64,000 nt of DNA from Noviherbaspirillum saxi (GTDB taxonomy: Bacteria > Pseudomonadota > Gammaproteobacteria > Burkholderiales > Burkholderiaceae_D): NCBI RefSeq assembly GCF_003591035.1, contig NZ_QYUO01000001.1, forward strand, positions 2,108,001 through 2,172,000. The letters run 5' to 3'. Of this stretch, positions 8,605 to 18,189 are shown piece by piece. The notes under the pieces were generated by a model that saw only the letters and a program-made list of their open reading frames with translations, did not search any database and had not been told where the DNA came from. Both the position numbers and the translations under genes were made by a program. The stretch's first letter is position 1. Every line of letters begins with the position of its first letter.

Positions 8605-8766
8605 ATAGAGCAGTTTCACCCTGACTGTACCGCCGATGCCGGACGCTTTGCCCGCGGCACGGCGTTGCGACTCCTTGCCATGGCTCGCCATGTCGCGTCG
8701 CCGCGCCTTGTTCCACGAGCAAATCGCCTCGGCGTCGACTGGCAAGTCAGGGTGAAACTGCTCTAG
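8605..8766 (+). mobile_element. 162-bp MITE-like element, copy 1
   Basis: Non-coding element bounded by terminal inverted repeats of about 22 bp that begin CTAGAGCAGTTTCACCCTGA; the outermost left base here is A instead of C. An inverted copy of exactly the same length lies at 55060-55221, and by eye they differ at about 8 of 162 positions. No transposase is encoded. The element sits in the 427-base gap between the sigma-54 activator and merR genes; the rest of that gap holds one hairpin terminator (8833-8854) and nothing else I recognise. The ends show palindromic CTAG, which could be a target duplication or part of the repeat. Confidence 0.8.
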
Positions 8767-8832
8767 GAATATGGAGTGGCCTGCGGTCGCCGCAACGAGG
8801 ATAAATCGCATTGCAGCAGAGCCAAAAACGAG

Positions 8833-8854
8833 AAGAGCCGCGGATGCGGCTCTT
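8833..8854 (-). terminator. Terminator after the pheST-ihfA-merR unit
   Basis: Hairpin with 9-bp stem AAGAGCCGC and GGAT loop. On the minus strand it is followed by TTCTCGTTTTT, on the plus strand by TCTT, so it ends the minus-strand operon and may be weakly bidirectional. Confidence 0.7.
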
Positions 8855-8899
8855 TCTTATTGACACAAATGTGGCGGCGCAGCAGCGCTATCCTGCTTC

Positions 8900-9316
8900 T
8901 TATCGACGCTTCAGCAGCGCAAGGATTTCGGACAGTTCGTGACGCAGGCTGACGGTATTGATCTCCAGCGGCGGCAAACCGGCGGTCAAGTCTTCTTCCA
9001 TTGTACTGTCGCCGTTTGTGGCAGCAGCACTGTTGCTCATGCGCGTATCGAGCTTGTTGCGCGCACCGCTGATGGTGAAGCCTTGTTCATACAGCAGTTC
9101 ACGGATGCGGCGGATCAGCAAGACTTCATGATGCTGATAATAGCGGCGGTTACCGCGCCGCTTCACCGGTTTGAGTTGCGTGAATTCCTGCTCCCAATAA
9201 CGCAGCACATGCGGTTTGACGCCACAGAGCTCGCTGACTTCGCCAATGGTGAAGTAACGCTTTGCCGGAATCGGCGGCAATACCACGGCATCGGACTTGT
9301 TCGCGCGGTCGTTCAT
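8900..9316 (-). CDS. MerR-family transcriptional regulator downstream of ihfA
   Basis: 138-residue DNA-binding protein with an N-terminal MerR winged helix-turn-helix (about 20-90: YFTIGEVSELCGVKPHVLRYWEQEF, then RRGNRRYY). The C-terminal part is short and acidic and ends in a likely dimerising helix (LRHELSEILALLKRR). No cysteine metal-binding loop is visible, so it is not a MerR/CueR metal sensor of the usual type. This small MerR protein directly behind ihfA is a conserved arrangement in beta- and gammaproteobacteria; its target is not established here. The ORF starts 20 bases after the ihfA stop. Confidence 0.88.
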   Translation of the reverse strand: MNDRANKSDAVVLPPIPAKRYFTIGEVSELCGVKPHVLRYWEQEFTQLKPVKRRGNRRYYQHHEVLLIRRIRELLYEQGFTISGARNKLDTRMSNSAAATNGDSTMEEDLTAGLPPLEINTVSLRHELSEILALLKRR

Positions 9317-9336
9317 GGGTCAGGTAATTGAATGAT

Positions 9337-9750
9337 TCAGGCTACGCGTGCCAGCGGCTTGTGGCTCACATCTTCCACCATGCCCTTCAGCTTCTGGCTT
9401 GCGTGGAAGGTGACGACCCGGCGCGCGGTGATCGGAATTTCTTCGCCGGTCTTGGGATTGCGGCCAGGCCGTTGCGGCTTGTCGCGCAACTGAAAATTTC
9501 CAAAGCCGGAGAGCTTGACGGCCTCCCCACGCTCGAGCGCATTGCGGATTTCGTCGAAAAAGGTTTCGACCATATCCTTGGCCTCGCGCTTGTTGAGGCC
9601 GACCTGTTCGAACAACAGTTCGGCGAGCTCGGCCTTGGTCAGCGTCGGCAACTCATTTTCAGCCTGGGTACGCGCCTTGGCTTCCTGCACTGCGCGATCG
9701 AGATCAGCTGCCAAGACGGATTGAAATTCGGCTGAGTTCACGTCATTCAT
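9337..9750 (-). CDS. ihfA: Integration host factor alpha subunit with N-terminal extension
   Basis: Nucleoid-associated DNA-bending protein that pairs with IhfB. The core (from [22 protein letters not shown] on) carries the IHF/HU fold, the DNA-intercalating arm with [18 protein letters not shown], and the ending [12 protein letters not shown]. From the ATG at 9750 the protein has 137 residues, about 35 more than E. coli IhfA, because of an acidic and polar extension ([20 protein letters not shown]). An AGGGA lies 13 bases before this ATG. Another ATG at 9792 overlapping the pheT stop would add 14 residues but has no clear ribosome-binding site. The gene follows pheT, as in most proteobacteria. 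Confidence 0.93.
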   Translation of the reverse strand: MNDVNSAEFQSVLAADLDRAVQEAKARTQAENELPTLTKAELAELLFEQVGLNKREAKDMVETFFDEIRNALERGEAVKLSGFGNFQLRDKPQRPGRNPKTGEEIPITARRVVTFHASQKLKGMVEDVSHKPLARVA

Positions 9751-9788
9751 AGTAGTTGTCGTCCCTGCCCTGCTAAGTTCAAACCCGC

Positions 9789-12215
9789 TCATGTGCGCAG
9801 GCGTGCGCCATGCATCTTGTCGACAGCGGCGATAAAAGCTGCCATTGCAGCATCGACTTTGTCATCTTGCAGGGTAGTCTGAGTATCTTGCAAGGTGAAT
9901 CGGAAAGCAAGACTTTTTTCGTCATTTTCCAAGCCCTTGCCGCGATATTCATCAAATAAAACAATGGCTTGCATGATAGCACATGCGTTCGTAGCTTTCC
10001 GTTCGGCAAGGAAAGTATCGATCAGGGATTGCGCCGGAACCGATTGCTTTACCACGACGGCGATATCACGGGTCACCGCAGGAAACTTGGATATTTCCTG
10101 GTAAACCGGGATTGTGCGCGACTGCAAGACGTCTGCATCGACTTCAAACACAACCGGCGCAAGCGGCAAGTCATATTTTTGTTGCCAACGCGGATGCAAC
10201 TCGCCAATGAAGCCGATTGGCGCGCTATCGAGCAATACCTGCGCAGAGCGGCCTGGATGCAGTGCCGGATGTTCGGTTTTCGCAAATGTCAGTGTCTTCG
10301 GTGCAAACAAGGCTTCCAGATCGCCTTTGACATCGAAGTAGTCGACGTTACGCGTGGGCATTCCCCACTGCTCTTCCGCCGCAGGGCCGTAAGCGATGGC
10401 AGCAATCCGCTTTGGTTGATGGTAGCCGGCCACCGACAACGGGCCGTCCCGTTCGGTATCAGCCCGCAGATATACCGCGCCGATCTCGAACACGCGCACG
10501 CGGTTCAGCTTGCGATTCAGGTTATAGCGCACATTGGCGACCAGGCTTCCGACCAGGGAAGAACGCATGACGCTCAACTGGCTGGCAATCGGGTTCAAGA
10601 GTTTGATCAGGCTGGCATTCGCCGCGAAGTCCGCTTCCCAGCCTTCTTCCACAAAGCTGAAATTCACTACTTCCTGATAGTCGGCATCGGCCAGCTGACG
10701 GCGGATCGTAAACAACGAACGGCGATTTTCCGGATCGATACGCATCGTGTTCGCGGCGACAGGCGCCACGGCGGGAATATTCTCGAAGCCGTAGACGCGC
10801 GCGATTTCCTCGATCAGGTCTTCTTCGATCTCGATATCGAAACGGTAGGAAGGCGGGGTCACGATAAAGGCGCCCGGTTCCTGTGTGAATTCCAGCTTGA
10901 GGCGCGTAAAGATATCCGCGATCTGGGCATCGTCGAGGGGAACGCCAATCACCTTTACCGCGCGCGCGGTGCGCAGCGTCACCGGCTTGCGCTCTGGCAG
11001 GTTGACGACGTGATCGTCGACCGGACCGACAAGCGTTTCCTTGCCGCCGCAGATTTCCACGATCAGCGAGGTGAGGCGTTCAATATCTTCGACCGTGGTG
11101 GCATAGTCGACACCCCGTTCAAAGCGATGCGCGGCATCGGTCGAGAAGTTGTAACGACGAGCACGCCCCTGGATCGCCTGCGGCCACCAGAACGCTGCTT
11201 CAAGGTAGATATCCTGCGTATCGAGCGTCACCGCTGTGGAATCGCCGCCCATGATGCCGGCGAGCGATTCGATTTCCTTGTCGGCGGCGATGACGCCGAC
11301 CCAGCCATCGACCTCGACGGTATTGCCATTCAACAGTTTCAGCGATTCGCCAGGCTTGCCCCAGCGAATGTCCAGGCCGCCATGGATCTTATGAAGGTCG
11401 AATACATGGCTTGGCCGTCCAAGTTCCAGCATGACGTAATTGGAAATATCCACCAGCGCAGAAATCGGCCGCTGACCGCTACGTTCCAGGCGGCGCTTCA
11501 TCCAGTCCGGCGTCTGCGCACGCGCGTTCAGGCCGCGGATGACGCGACCGCTGAAACGCCCGCACAGATCGGGAGCGGATACCTTGACCGGCAGCTTTTC
11601 ATCGGTCGTAACGGGAATGGTCTTGTAGGCCGGCGCTCTCAAGGGTACGCCGGTCAACGCGGATACTTCGCGGGCAACACCCAATACCGACAAGCAGTCG
11701 GCCTTGTTCGGCGTAAGCTTGATCGTGAATTTCAGATCGTTGAGCTGGTAGTAGTCGCGGAAATTCTGGCCCACCGGCGCATCGTCCGGCAATTCGAGCA
11801 GGCCTGCACTTTCTTCCGACAGCTTGAGTTCGCGCGCGGAACACAGCATGCCTTGCGATTCGACGCCGCGCAGTTGACCGATCTTGATTTCAAACGACTT
11901 GCCGTCTTCTCCGGGCGGCAGCTTCGCGCCGGCCATCGCACAGGCTACTTTCAGACCGGGCCGCACGTTAGATGCGCCACATACGATGTTGAACAGCGTG
12001 CCAGTACCGGCATCGACCTGGCAGACATTCAGGCGATCCGCGTTGGGATGCTTGGCCACTTCCACGACCTTGGCCACGACCACATTGGAAAACGGCGGCG
12101 CGACGGGCTCGACTTCTTCTACTTCAAGACCGGACATCGTCAAAAGATGCGACAGCGCATCCGATGTCATCTTCGGATCAACGAGGGTACGGAGCCAGCT
12201 TTCGGAGAATTGCAT
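9789..12215 (-). CDS. pheT: Phenylalanine--tRNA ligase beta subunit
   Basis: 808-residue beta chain of the alpha2-beta2 PheRS that charges tRNA-Phe. Domains in order: N-terminal EMAP/tRNA-binding OB fold (about 40-150), B3/4 editing domain (about 215-385, with RFERGVDY following), B5 DNA-binding-like domain (about 405-475), the catalytic-like core, and the C-terminal ferredoxin-fold anticodon-binding domain ([18 protein letters not shown]... to the end). Full family length. It follows pheS on the same strand with a 146-base gap and is followed by ihfA, the usual proteobacterial order. Confidence 0.97.
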   Translation of the reverse strand: MQFSESWLRTLVDPKMTSDALSHLLTMSGLEVEEVEPVAPPFSNVVVAKVVEVAKHPNADRLNVCQVDAGTGTLFNIVCGASNVRPGLKVACAMAGAKLPPGEDGKSFEIKIGQLRGVESQGMLCSARELKLSEESAGLLELPDDAPVGQNFRDYYQLNDLKFTIKLTPNKADCLSVLGVAREVSALTGVPLRAPAYKTIPVTTDEKLPVKVSAPDLCGRFSGRVIRGLNARAQTPDWMKRRLERSGQRPISALVDISNYVMLELGRPSHVFDLHKIHGGLDIRWGKPGESLKLLNGNTVEVDGWVGVIAADKEIESLAGIMGGDSTAVTLDTQDIYLEAAFWWPQAIQGRARRYNFSTDAAHRFERGVDYATTVEDIERLTSLIVEICGGKETLVGPVDDHVVNLPERKPVTLRTARAVKVIGVPLDDAQIADIFTRLKLEFTQEPGAFIVTPPSYRFDIEIEEDLIEEIARVYGFENIPAVAPVAANTMRIDPENRRSLFTIRRQLADADYQEVVNFSFVEEGWEADFAANASLIKLLNPIASQLSVMRSSLVGSLVANVRYNLNRKLNRVRVFEIGAVYLRADTERDGPLSVAGYHQPKRIAAIAYGPAAEEQWGMPTRNVDYFDVKGDLEALFAPKTLTFAKTEHPALHPGRSAQVLLDSAPIGFIGELHPRWQQKYDLPLAPVVFEVDADVLQSRTIPVYQEISKFPAVTRDIAVVVKQSVPAQSLIDTFLAERKATNACAIMQAIVLFDEYRGKGLENDEKSLAFRFTLQDTQTTLQDDKVDAAMAAFIAAVDKMHGARLRT

Positions 12216-12361
12216 AGTAAGCCTTCAGATATTCTGAAATACGGTATTCGTGCTCCCCTCCATGCGATGGAAGGTTCAGGGACAGCATACTGCGATGTTC
12301 GATAACGCGGCTGCCGATGAACTCTCCCGGGTCATCCGGGAGTGGAACAGTGTGCTTGGTG

Positions 12362-13378
12362 TCAGTTGAACTGCTTCAGGAAACGCAGATCGCCTTCATA
12401 GAACAGGCGCAAGTCGTTGATCCCGTAACGCAGCATCGTCAAGCGCTCAAGGCCGGAGCCGAACGCAAAGCCGATGTACTTGTCCGGATCGAGTCCCATG
12501 TTGCGCACCACGCTCGGATGCACCTGGCCAGCGCCGGATACTTCGAGCCAGCGTCCCTTCAAGGGTCCGCTGCCGAAGGCGATGTCGATCTCGGCCGACG
12601 GTTCGGTGAAGGGAAAATAGGAAGGCCGGAAGCGTACCTGCAGATCGTCGGTTTCAAAGAACGCCTTGACGAAGTTGAGATAGACGCCCTTGAGATCGGC
12701 GAAGCTGATGTCTTCCGCGATCCACAAGCCTTCGACCTGATGGAACATCGGCGAGTGCGTAGCATCGCTGTCGACGCGATAAGTGCGGCCCGGCGCGATG
12801 ACCTTGATCGGCGGCTTGTTCATGCGCGCATAACGGACCTGCATCGGGCTGGTATGCGTGCGCAGCAGCAAGGGCTTGCCTTGCGTATCCTTGCCATCGA
12901 TGTAGAAAGTATCCTGCATCGAACGCGCGGGATGGTTTTCCGGGCTATTGAGCGCGGTGAAATTGGTCCAGTCGGTTTCGATTTCCGGTCCGTCGGCGAC
13001 ATCGAATCCGATCGAGCCAAAGATTTCTTCAATGCGCTCCCAACTGCGCATGACCGGATGAATGCCTCCCTTGCCGCGACCGCGGCCCGGCAGCGTTACA
13101 TCGATCGCCTCGGCATTCAGGCGTGCCTGCATCTGGGCATTCGCGAGTGCATCGCGGCATGCGGTCAGTGCAGCTTCAATCTTTTCCTTGGCGGCATTGA
13201 TGACTGCGCCCTGCGCCTTGCGCTCTTCCGGCGCCAGCTTGCCCAGGCCTTTCATTTGCTCGGTGATTTGGCCTGTCTTGCCAAGGTACTTGGCTTTTGC
13301 ATTTTCCAGCGCGGCTGCATCTTGGGCAGCGGCGAAATCCGTTTGCGCCTGGGCGACAATTTGTTCTAGGGAATTCAT
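12362..13378 (-). CDS. pheS: Phenylalanine--tRNA ligase alpha subunit
   Basis: 338-residue catalytic alpha chain of PheRS. It has an N-terminal coiled-coil arm (about 1-90) and a class II core: motif 2 around [14 protein letters not shown], then [20 protein letters not shown], and motif 3 [18 protein letters not shown] near the C-terminus. Family length is normal. The gene lies 159 bases downstream of rplT; that gap contains an intrinsic terminator or attenuator, so pheST probably responds to read-through or has its own promoter. Confidence 0.97.
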   Translation of the reverse strand: MNSLEQIVAQAQTDFAAAQDAAALENAKAKYLGKTGQITEQMKGLGKLAPEERKAQGAVINAAKEKIEAALTACRDALANAQMQARLNAEAIDVTLPGRGRGKGGIHPVMRSWERIEEIFGSIGFDVADGPEIETDWTNFTALNSPENHPARSMQDTFYIDGKDTQGKPLLLRTHTSPMQVRYARMNKPPIKVIAPGRTYRVDSDATHSPMFHQVEGLWIAEDISFADLKGVYLNFVKAFFETDDLQVRFRPSYFPFTEPSAEIDIAFGSGPLKGRWLEVSGAGQVHPSVVRNMGLDPDKYIGFAFGSGLERLTMLRYGINDLRLFYEGDLRFLKQFN

Positions 13379-13418
13379 GCGGCTTTTTTGCCTGTGTCAA
13401 TCAATCGGTTAACGGTAA

Positions 13419-13436
13419 TGCATCATCATTGATGCA
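13419..13436. repeat. 7-bp inverted repeat upstream of pheS
   Basis: TGCATCA-TCAT-TGATGCA, 41 bases before the pheS start and after the terminator. Its position would suit an operator or an mRNA hairpin in the pheS 5' leader. No further evidence is visible. Confidence 0.35.
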
Positions 13437-13455
13437 AAACTGATAGCGGCGATTC

Positions 13456-13491
13456 AAAAAAAACGGGGCACAGGTGATGACCTTTGCCCCG
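13456..13491 (-). terminator. Intrinsic terminator/attenuator between rplT and pheS
   Basis: On the minus strand a CGGGGCA/TGCCCCG stem with a second inner stem (AGGT/ACCT) is followed by eight T residues, a textbook intrinsic terminator. It lies within a same-strand cluster, so it ends infC-rpmI-rplT transcription or works as an attenuator for pheST, as in E. coli. Just before it is a second hairpin (CATCGCC-CAGTC-GGCGATG). Confidence 0.85.
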
Positions 13492-13537
13492 CTTCTATGC
13501 GACATCGCCGACTGGGCGATGCCTGCGCTCACAACGT

Positions 13538-13897
13538 TCAAGCAGCGATGTTGGCCTTTACCTGGTTGACAATCGCGGCAAACGCCGGCTTGTCCATCAC
13601 TGCCATATCTGCCAGGACCTTGCGGTCGAGTTCGATATTGGCTTTCTTGAGACCGTTCATGAATACGCTGTAGGTGACGCCATGCTCACGCGATGCCGCG
13701 TTGATACGGGTGATCCACAGTGCGCGGAATACGCGCTTCTTGTTGCGGCGATCGCGGTAGGCATACTGACCTGCGCGCATGACCGCCTGCTTGGCGATAC
13801 GGAATACGGTACTGCGACGGCCGCGGTAACCCTTGGCTTGGTCGAGGACTTTCTTGTGACGGGCCCGTGCGGTAACCCCACGTTTTACTCTAGGCAT
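13538..13897 (-). CDS. rplT: 50S ribosomal protein L20
   Basis: 119-residue primary 23S rRNA-binding protein of the large subunit. It has the conserved start [17 protein letters not shown], a basic N-terminal helix, and the family ending AIVNQVKA. In E. coli L20 also represses the rpmI-rplT part of this operon at the translational level. It follows rpmI after 18 bases and is last before the terminator at 13456-13491. Confidence 0.98.
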   Translation of the reverse strand: MPRVKRGVTARARHKKVLDQAKGYRGRRSTVFRIAKQAVMRAGQYAYRDRRNKKRVFRALWITRINAASREHGVTYSVFMNGLKKANIELDRKVLADMAVMDKPAFAAIVNQVKANIAA

Positions 13898-13915
13898 AGT
13901 AGCTCCTTAGTGAGG

Positions 13916-14113
13916 TTAAGCGAACGGCATCATCGCGCGTACGGAGTTCATGTTTGTGTCATGAACGTCCACTGCACCGCGCAACTGGCGTTTGTTCTTG
14001 GTGGTTTTCTTCGTCAGGATGTGACGCTTGAAGGCTTGACCGCGCTTGACGGTGCCGCCCGGACGTACGCGGAAGCGCTTTTTCGCGCTGCTCTTCGTCT
14101 TCATTTTAGGCAT
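13916..14113 (-). CDS. rpmI: 50S ribosomal protein L35
   Basis: 65-residue, very basic large-subunit protein beginning [18 protein letters not shown], the family hallmark, with the L35 core [24 protein letters not shown]. Length is standard. A GGACAG-type purine stretch lies upstream of the start. It is the middle gene of infC-rpmI-rplT; the 168-base gap from infC may carry the L20 regulatory target. Confidence 0.97.
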   Translation of the reverse strand: MPKMKTKSSAKKRFRVRPGGTVKRGQAFKRHILTKKTTKNKRQLRGAVDVHDTNMNSVRAMMPFA

Positions 14114-14241
14114 AGCAGTATCTGTCCTTTAGGACAGCTCCTTTTTTTAACATGATTGCAGGTGGCAATACTTCATTGCACTTGGATGCCTGCTTTCACT
14201 TATTTGGCAGTGGAATCGAGTCCGCTGCTTATTTGCGCCAA

Positions 14242-14259
14242 CTGTTCCGTAGAGAACAG
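14242..14259 (-). other. mRNA hairpin between infC and rpmI
   Basis: CTGTTC/GAACAG stem with a 6-base loop in the 168-base spacer between the infC stop and rpmI. In E. coli this spacer region participates in the L20 repression pseudoknot. I see only the hairpin, so the regulatory role is a guess. Confidence 0.3.
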
Positions 14260-14281
14260 CCGACGCGAATTCTTGTACCGC

Positions 14282-14803
14282 TTATTTCTTCTTCTTCGGC
14301 GCCAGCACCATTACCATCTGGCGGCCTTCCATCTTGGGAAACTGCTCTACCTGACCGTATGGCTCAAGGTCAGATTTCAAACGCTCCAGCATACGCATGC
14401 CGATGTCCTGGTGCGCCATTTCCCGACCGCGGAAGCGCAAGGTGATCTTGGTCTTATCACCTTCGTCAAGGAACTTCGTCAGATTGCGCAGCTTGATGTT
14501 GTAATCGCCATCGTCGGTACCCGGTCGGAACTTGACTTCCTTGACCTGGATCACCTTCTGCTTGAGCTTCGCTTCGTGGGCCTTTTTCTGTTCCTGATAC
14601 TTGAACTTACCATAATCCATCAGGCGGGCGACCGGCGGTTGCGCTGTTGGCGCAATTTCCACCAGATCCACGTTTGCTTCTTCCGCCAGGCGGAATGCTT
14701 CGGCAAGAGACACGATGCCAAGCGGCTCGTTGTTAACACCGGATAGACGCAGTTCCGGCACAGTAATTTCGCCGTTAATGCGATGCGACTTGTCAGTAGC
14801 TAT
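14282..14803 (-). CDS. infC: Translation initiation factor IF-3, probable AUA start codon
   Basis: Factor that binds the 30S subunit, prevents premature 50S joining and checks start codons. No ATG fits the conserved N-terminus [19 protein letters not shown]; the frame opens at an ATA at 14803 with AAGGA 8 bases upstream, giving 173 residues, the normal IF-3 length. A GTG 45 bases inside would delete the conserved beginning. E. coli infC uses AUU, which IF-3 itself discriminates against for autoregulation; AUA would serve the same purpose. The N-domain, linker ([16 protein letters not shown]) and C-domain ([17 protein letters not shown]) are all present. thrS lies 58 bases upstream. Confidence 0.93.
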   Translation of the reverse strand: MATDKSHRINGEITVPELRLSGVNNEPLGIVSLAEAFRLAEEANVDLVEIAPTAQPPVARLMDYGKFKYQEQKKAHEAKLKQKVIQVKEVKFRPGTDDGDYNIKLRNLTKFLDEGDKTKITLRFRGREMAHQDIGMRMLERLKSDLEPYGQVEQFPKMEGRQMVMVLAPKKKK

Positions 14804-14861
14804 TGCAGTTTCCTTTTAATGTCAAATAACTAAGCCGTGCTCTAGCGCTCGGGAATATCCC

Positions 14862-16769
14862 TTAGGCTTTGGTGTCGACTTCATGCTTGAGTCTGTCCAC
14901 CAGTGCATCGACCGGCATCACTCCCAGATCGACGTTGCCCCGCGCACGCACGGCCACTGTGTTTGCATCCCGTTCCTTGTCGCCGATAACGACGATGTAA
15001 GGAAGCTTTTGAACCGAATGCTCGCGTATTTTATAGGTTATTTTCTCATTACGCAAATCGAGGTGTACTCTAAACCCTTGTTTTTTCAGGTTTTGTGCGA
15101 CGCTTTGAGCGTAATCAGATTGTGCGTCGGAGATATTGAGAACAGCGATTTGCACTGGCGCAAGCCAGAGCGGCAAGGCGCCGGCATGATTTTCAATCAG
15201 GATACCGACGAAGCGCTCCATCGAGCCGACGATCGCCCGGTGCAGCATGACCGGCACCTTGCGAGTATTGTCATCGGCAACATACTCCGCGCCAAGGCGG
15301 CCCGGCATCGAAAAGTCAACCTGCATGGTGCCGACCTGCCAGGGACGTCCGAGCGAATCCTTCAGATGATATTCGACCTTCGGACCATAGAATGCGCCCT
15401 CGCCCGGCAACTCTTCCCATGTCACGCCGCAGGCGCGCAACGCGGAGCGCAGCGTCTCTTCGGCGCGATCCCAGGTCTCGTCGGAGCCGATGCGACTATC
15501 CGGACGCAGCGCGAGCTTGATCGAGATCTCGGCAAAACCGAAATCTTTATAAACATTCATCGCCTGCTGGTGGAAATCCGTGACCTCGGCTTCGATCTGG
15601 GCTTCAGTACAGAAGATGTGGCCATCATCCTGGGTAAAGCCGCGCACCCGCATGATGCCATGCAGCGCGCCCGATGACTCGTTGCGGTGGCACTGGCCGA
15701 ATTCACCGTATCGGAGCGGCAGATCGCGATAGCTGCGCAAGTCGGAGTTATAAATCTGCACATGGCCGGGGCAGTTCATCGGCTTGAGCGCGTAGTTGCG
15801 ATTCTCCGATTCGGTCACGAACATGTTTTCGCGGTAATTCTGCCAGTGGCCGGTCTTTTCCCACAGGCTGCGGTCGAGAATCTGCGGCGCCTTGACTTCC
15901 TGGTAGCCGCTCTCGCGGTAGACATGACGCATGTACTGCTCGACCTGCTGCCAGATAGTCCAGCCCTTCGGATGCCAGAACACCAGACCCGGCGCCTCTT
16001 CTTGGAAGTGGAACAGATCGAGCGCCTTGCCAATCTTGCGGTGGTCTCGCTTTTCCGCCTCTTCCAGCATGTGCAGGTAGGCTTCCTGGTCTTCTTTCTT
16101 GGCCCAGGCAGTACCGTAGACTCGCTGCAGCATTTCATTTTTGGAATCGCCGCGCCAGTAGGCGCCGGCCAACTTCATCAGCTTGAAAACTTTCAGCTTG
16201 CCGGTCGATGGGACGTGAGGCCCGCGGCACAGGTCGGCAAAGTTGCCTTCCGAATACAGCGATACATCTTCACCCTGCGGAATCGATGCAATGATTTCCG
16301 CCTTGTAGGCTTCGCCGATGGATTTGAAATAGGCCACCGCTTCATCGCGCGGCAATACCTTGCGGGTGACCGGCTCATCCTTCTTGGCGAGTTCAGCCAT
16401 TTTCTTTTCGATCGCCTGCAGGTCCTCTGGAGTAAACGGGCGCTTGTACGAAAAGTCATAGTAGAAGCCGTTATCGATGACCGGGCCGATGGTGACCTGG
16501 GCATCCGGGAACAATTCCTTCACGGCATAGGCGAGCAAGTGGGCTGTCGAGTGACGGATCACATCAAGACCATCCGCATCCTTGTCGGTCACAATGGCAA
16601 GATTGGCATCGCTTTCAATCAAATACGATGTATCAACCAGTTTGCCGTCGACCTTGCCGGCCAGAGCTGCCTTTGCCAACCCGGCACCAATACTGGCAGC
16701 TACCTGAGCGACGGTAACCGGAGCATCGAATTGACGTTGTGAACCATCGGGAAGTCGGACTGATACCAT
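14862..16769 (-). CDS. thrS: Threonine--tRNA ligase
   Basis: 635-residue class II synthetase that charges and edits tRNA-Thr. In order: TGS domain (about 1-60), the N2 editing domain with [16 protein letters not shown] and the [12 protein letters not shown] motif, the catalytic core with zinc-binding MNCPGH and later His residues, class II motif 2 ([22 protein letters not shown]) and the C-terminal anticodon-binding domain. I chose the ATG at 16769, which has GGAGAG five bases before it; an ATG at 16781 would add MESK without such a site. First gene of the thrS-infC-rpmI-rplT cluster. Confidence 0.96.
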   Translation of the reverse strand: MVSVRLPDGSQRQFDAPVTVAQVAASIGAGLAKAALAGKVDGKLVDTSYLIESDANLAIVTDKDADGLDVIRHSTAHLLAYAVKELFPDAQVTIGPVIDNGFYYDFSYKRPFTPEDLQAIEKKMAELAKKDEPVTRKVLPRDEAVAYFKSIGEAYKAEIIASIPQGEDVSLYSEGNFADLCRGPHVPSTGKLKVFKLMKLAGAYWRGDSKNEMLQRVYGTAWAKKEDQEAYLHMLEEAEKRDHRKIGKALDLFHFQEEAPGLVFWHPKGWTIWQQVEQYMRHVYRESGYQEVKAPQILDRSLWEKTGHWQNYRENMFVTESENRNYALKPMNCPGHVQIYNSDLRSYRDLPLRYGEFGQCHRNESSGALHGIMRVRGFTQDDGHIFCTEAQIEAEVTDFHQQAMNVYKDFGFAEISIKLALRPDSRIGSDETWDRAEETLRSALRACGVTWEELPGEGAFYGPKVEYHLKDSLGRPWQVGTMQVDFSMPGRLGAEYVADDNTRKVPVMLHRAIVGSMERFVGILIENHAGALPLWLAPVQIAVLNISDAQSDYAQSVAQNLKKQGFRVHLDLRNEKITYKIREHSVQKLPYIVVIGDKERDANTVAVRARGNVDLGVMPVDALVDRLKHEVDTKA

Positions 16770-16833
16770 TTTGCTCTCCATGTCAGCGAAGAATTGTTAC
16801 TGACGCTAGACTTAGTGTTAAAAACTGCGGACG

Positions 16834-16862
16834 AAAAAAAACGCGGACTAGCCGCGCTTTTT
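16834..16862 (-). terminator. Terminator between tRNA-Val and thrS
   Basis: CGCGG/CCGCG stem with a 5-base loop, followed on the minus strand by eight T residues (16841-16834); the plus strand also has a short T run. It would end tRNA-Val transcription or act in the thrS leader. The other bases from 16863 to 16981 hold nothing I recognise. Confidence 0.7.
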
Positions 16863-16981
16863 CAAGTTTGCAAAGACGAAAAAGTTCCCGACTAGCGCCG
16901 TACTAAAACCTTTGCGGTTGTAGTTCGCGGTGTCATAACCGGGATTGCCTTTCTCACTCTTACAAATGTATTGCTTTTCGT

Positions 16982-17058
16982 TGGTAGGCTCGATTGGACT
17001 CGAACCAACGACCCCTACCATGTCAAGGTAGTGCTCTAACCAGCTGAGCTACGAGCCT
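16982..17058 (-). tRNA. tRNA-Val (anticodon GAC)
   Basis: 77-nt cloverleaf including an encoded CCA. The acceptor stem is AGGCTCG/CGAGCCT; the D-arm contains GCTCAGCTGGTTAGAGC; the anticodon stem CTACC/GGTAG encloses loop TTGACAT with anticodon GAC; the T-arm carries GGTTCGAGTCC. It reads GUC and GUU valine codons. Confidence 0.97.
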
Positions 17059-17229
17059 AAAGAAGCAAAATTATAGCGGCAATTTTTTTATTTAGCTAGT
17101 GCCTTCGCATAACAATGTATTCAATCAATACTATTGGTTTCAATGCAGCGGTATGGCTTCAGTTCTTTCCATTCAACCTACTAGTGCCGACAAGACCCGT
17201 GGACATGCTGCACGTCTTCTTGATCACGT

Positions 17230-18171
17230 ATGATCGAGAGCATGCGAACCAAACCCGCCGCCTCTTCAAGCCATCTGCATGCCCATCGTGCCGGCGATGC
17301 CTCGCATCATCATGTCGACACCGACCGTAACCCTAAGATCCTGGCATGGGCAGTTGTTCTTACTTTATTCTTTGCCGTCATTGAAGCATTCGCGGGCTTT
17401 TGGTCGAATTCGCTTGCCCTCATTTCCGATGCAGGCCACATGATTACCGACAGCACTGCGCTCGGACTGGCCCTGCTCGCCCAGATCATTGCGCGACGCC
17501 CTCCATCCGCGACGAATTCATTCGGATTCGGACGTGCCGAAGCACTGGCTGCCTTCATCAATGCGCTGGCGATGCTTGCGCTGGTGGCATGGATCGCGTT
17601 CGAGGCGATCAAGCGCTTCCGCGATCCGCTACCGGTACAAGGCATGACAGTGTTTGTCGTTGCATTGATCGGACTCGCGATTAACCTGTTGGTGGCATGG
17701 CTGCTGTCCCATGACAAAAACAGCGTCAATACCAGAGCAGCGTTGATCCATGTGCTGGGCGACCTGCTTGGATCGATCGCCGCCATTGTGGCCGGCATCG
17801 TCATTTACATGACAGGCTGGCTTGCAATCGACCCCTTGCTGTCCATCCTGGTATCACTGCTTATCCTGCGATCCACGCTTAAGGTATTGCGCGACTCATA
17901 TCACTTCCTGATGGAGGGCGTTCCACAACATATCGACTACCTGCAGGTCGGCGCCGATCTCGCGGCAATCGATGGTGTCCTTTCAGTGCACGACCTGCAT
18001 GTATGGGAAATGACACCCGGCGAACCTGCGCTGATCGGACATCTCGAAGTCCGCGATCTGCACGAGTGGCCTCAGGTGTTGCAGGTCATTCGTGCCATGT
18101 TACGCGAACGGCATCACATCGATCATGTCACGCTGCAGCCGGAGTTGACCAGAATGGCGCGCGGCGGTTAA
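17230..18171 (+). CDS. Cation diffusion facilitator, zinc exporter (ZitB/CzcD-like)
   Basis: 313-residue inner-membrane metal/proton antiporter. A His-rich N-terminus (HLHAHRAGDASHHH) is followed by six transmembrane segments (about 36-215) and a cytoplasmic ferredoxin-like domain. The transport site is seen in TM2 SDAGHMITD (His70, Asp74) and TM5 HVLGD (His174, Asp178); the His/Asp combination is typical of zinc-preferring CDFs, with cobalt or cadmium possible. An ATG at 17242 has a GAGAG just upstream and may be the true start (309 residues). It converges with relA, only 18 bases separating the two ends. Confidence 0.9.
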   Translation: MIESMRTKPAASSSHLHAHRAGDASHHHVDTDRNPKILAWAVVLTLFFAVIEAFAGFWSNSLALISDAGHMITDSTALGLALLAQIIARRPPSATNSFGFGRAEALAAFINALAMLALVAWIAFEAIKRFRDPLPVQGMTVFVVALIGLAINLLVAWLLSHDKNSVNTRAALIHVLGDLLGSIAAIVAGIVIYMTGWLAIDPLLSILVSLLILRSTLKVLRDSYHFLMEGVPQHIDYLQVGADLAAIDGVLSVHDLHVWEMTPGEPALIGHLEVRDLHEWPQVLQVIRAMLRERHHIDHVTLQPELTRMARGG

Positions 18172-18189
18172 ACGCAAACGGTAAATGCG

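Noticed and set aside
8575..8811. Small open frames across the 162-bp element on both strands
   Set aside because: They coincide with the inverted-repeat element and show no protein features. Repeated non-coding sequence explains them.
13380..13515. A pheM-like leader ORF before pheS (contains PFFL)
   Set aside because: Its phenylalanine codons are the T-run of the terminator, its start lies in a hairpin and no ribosome-binding site is visible.
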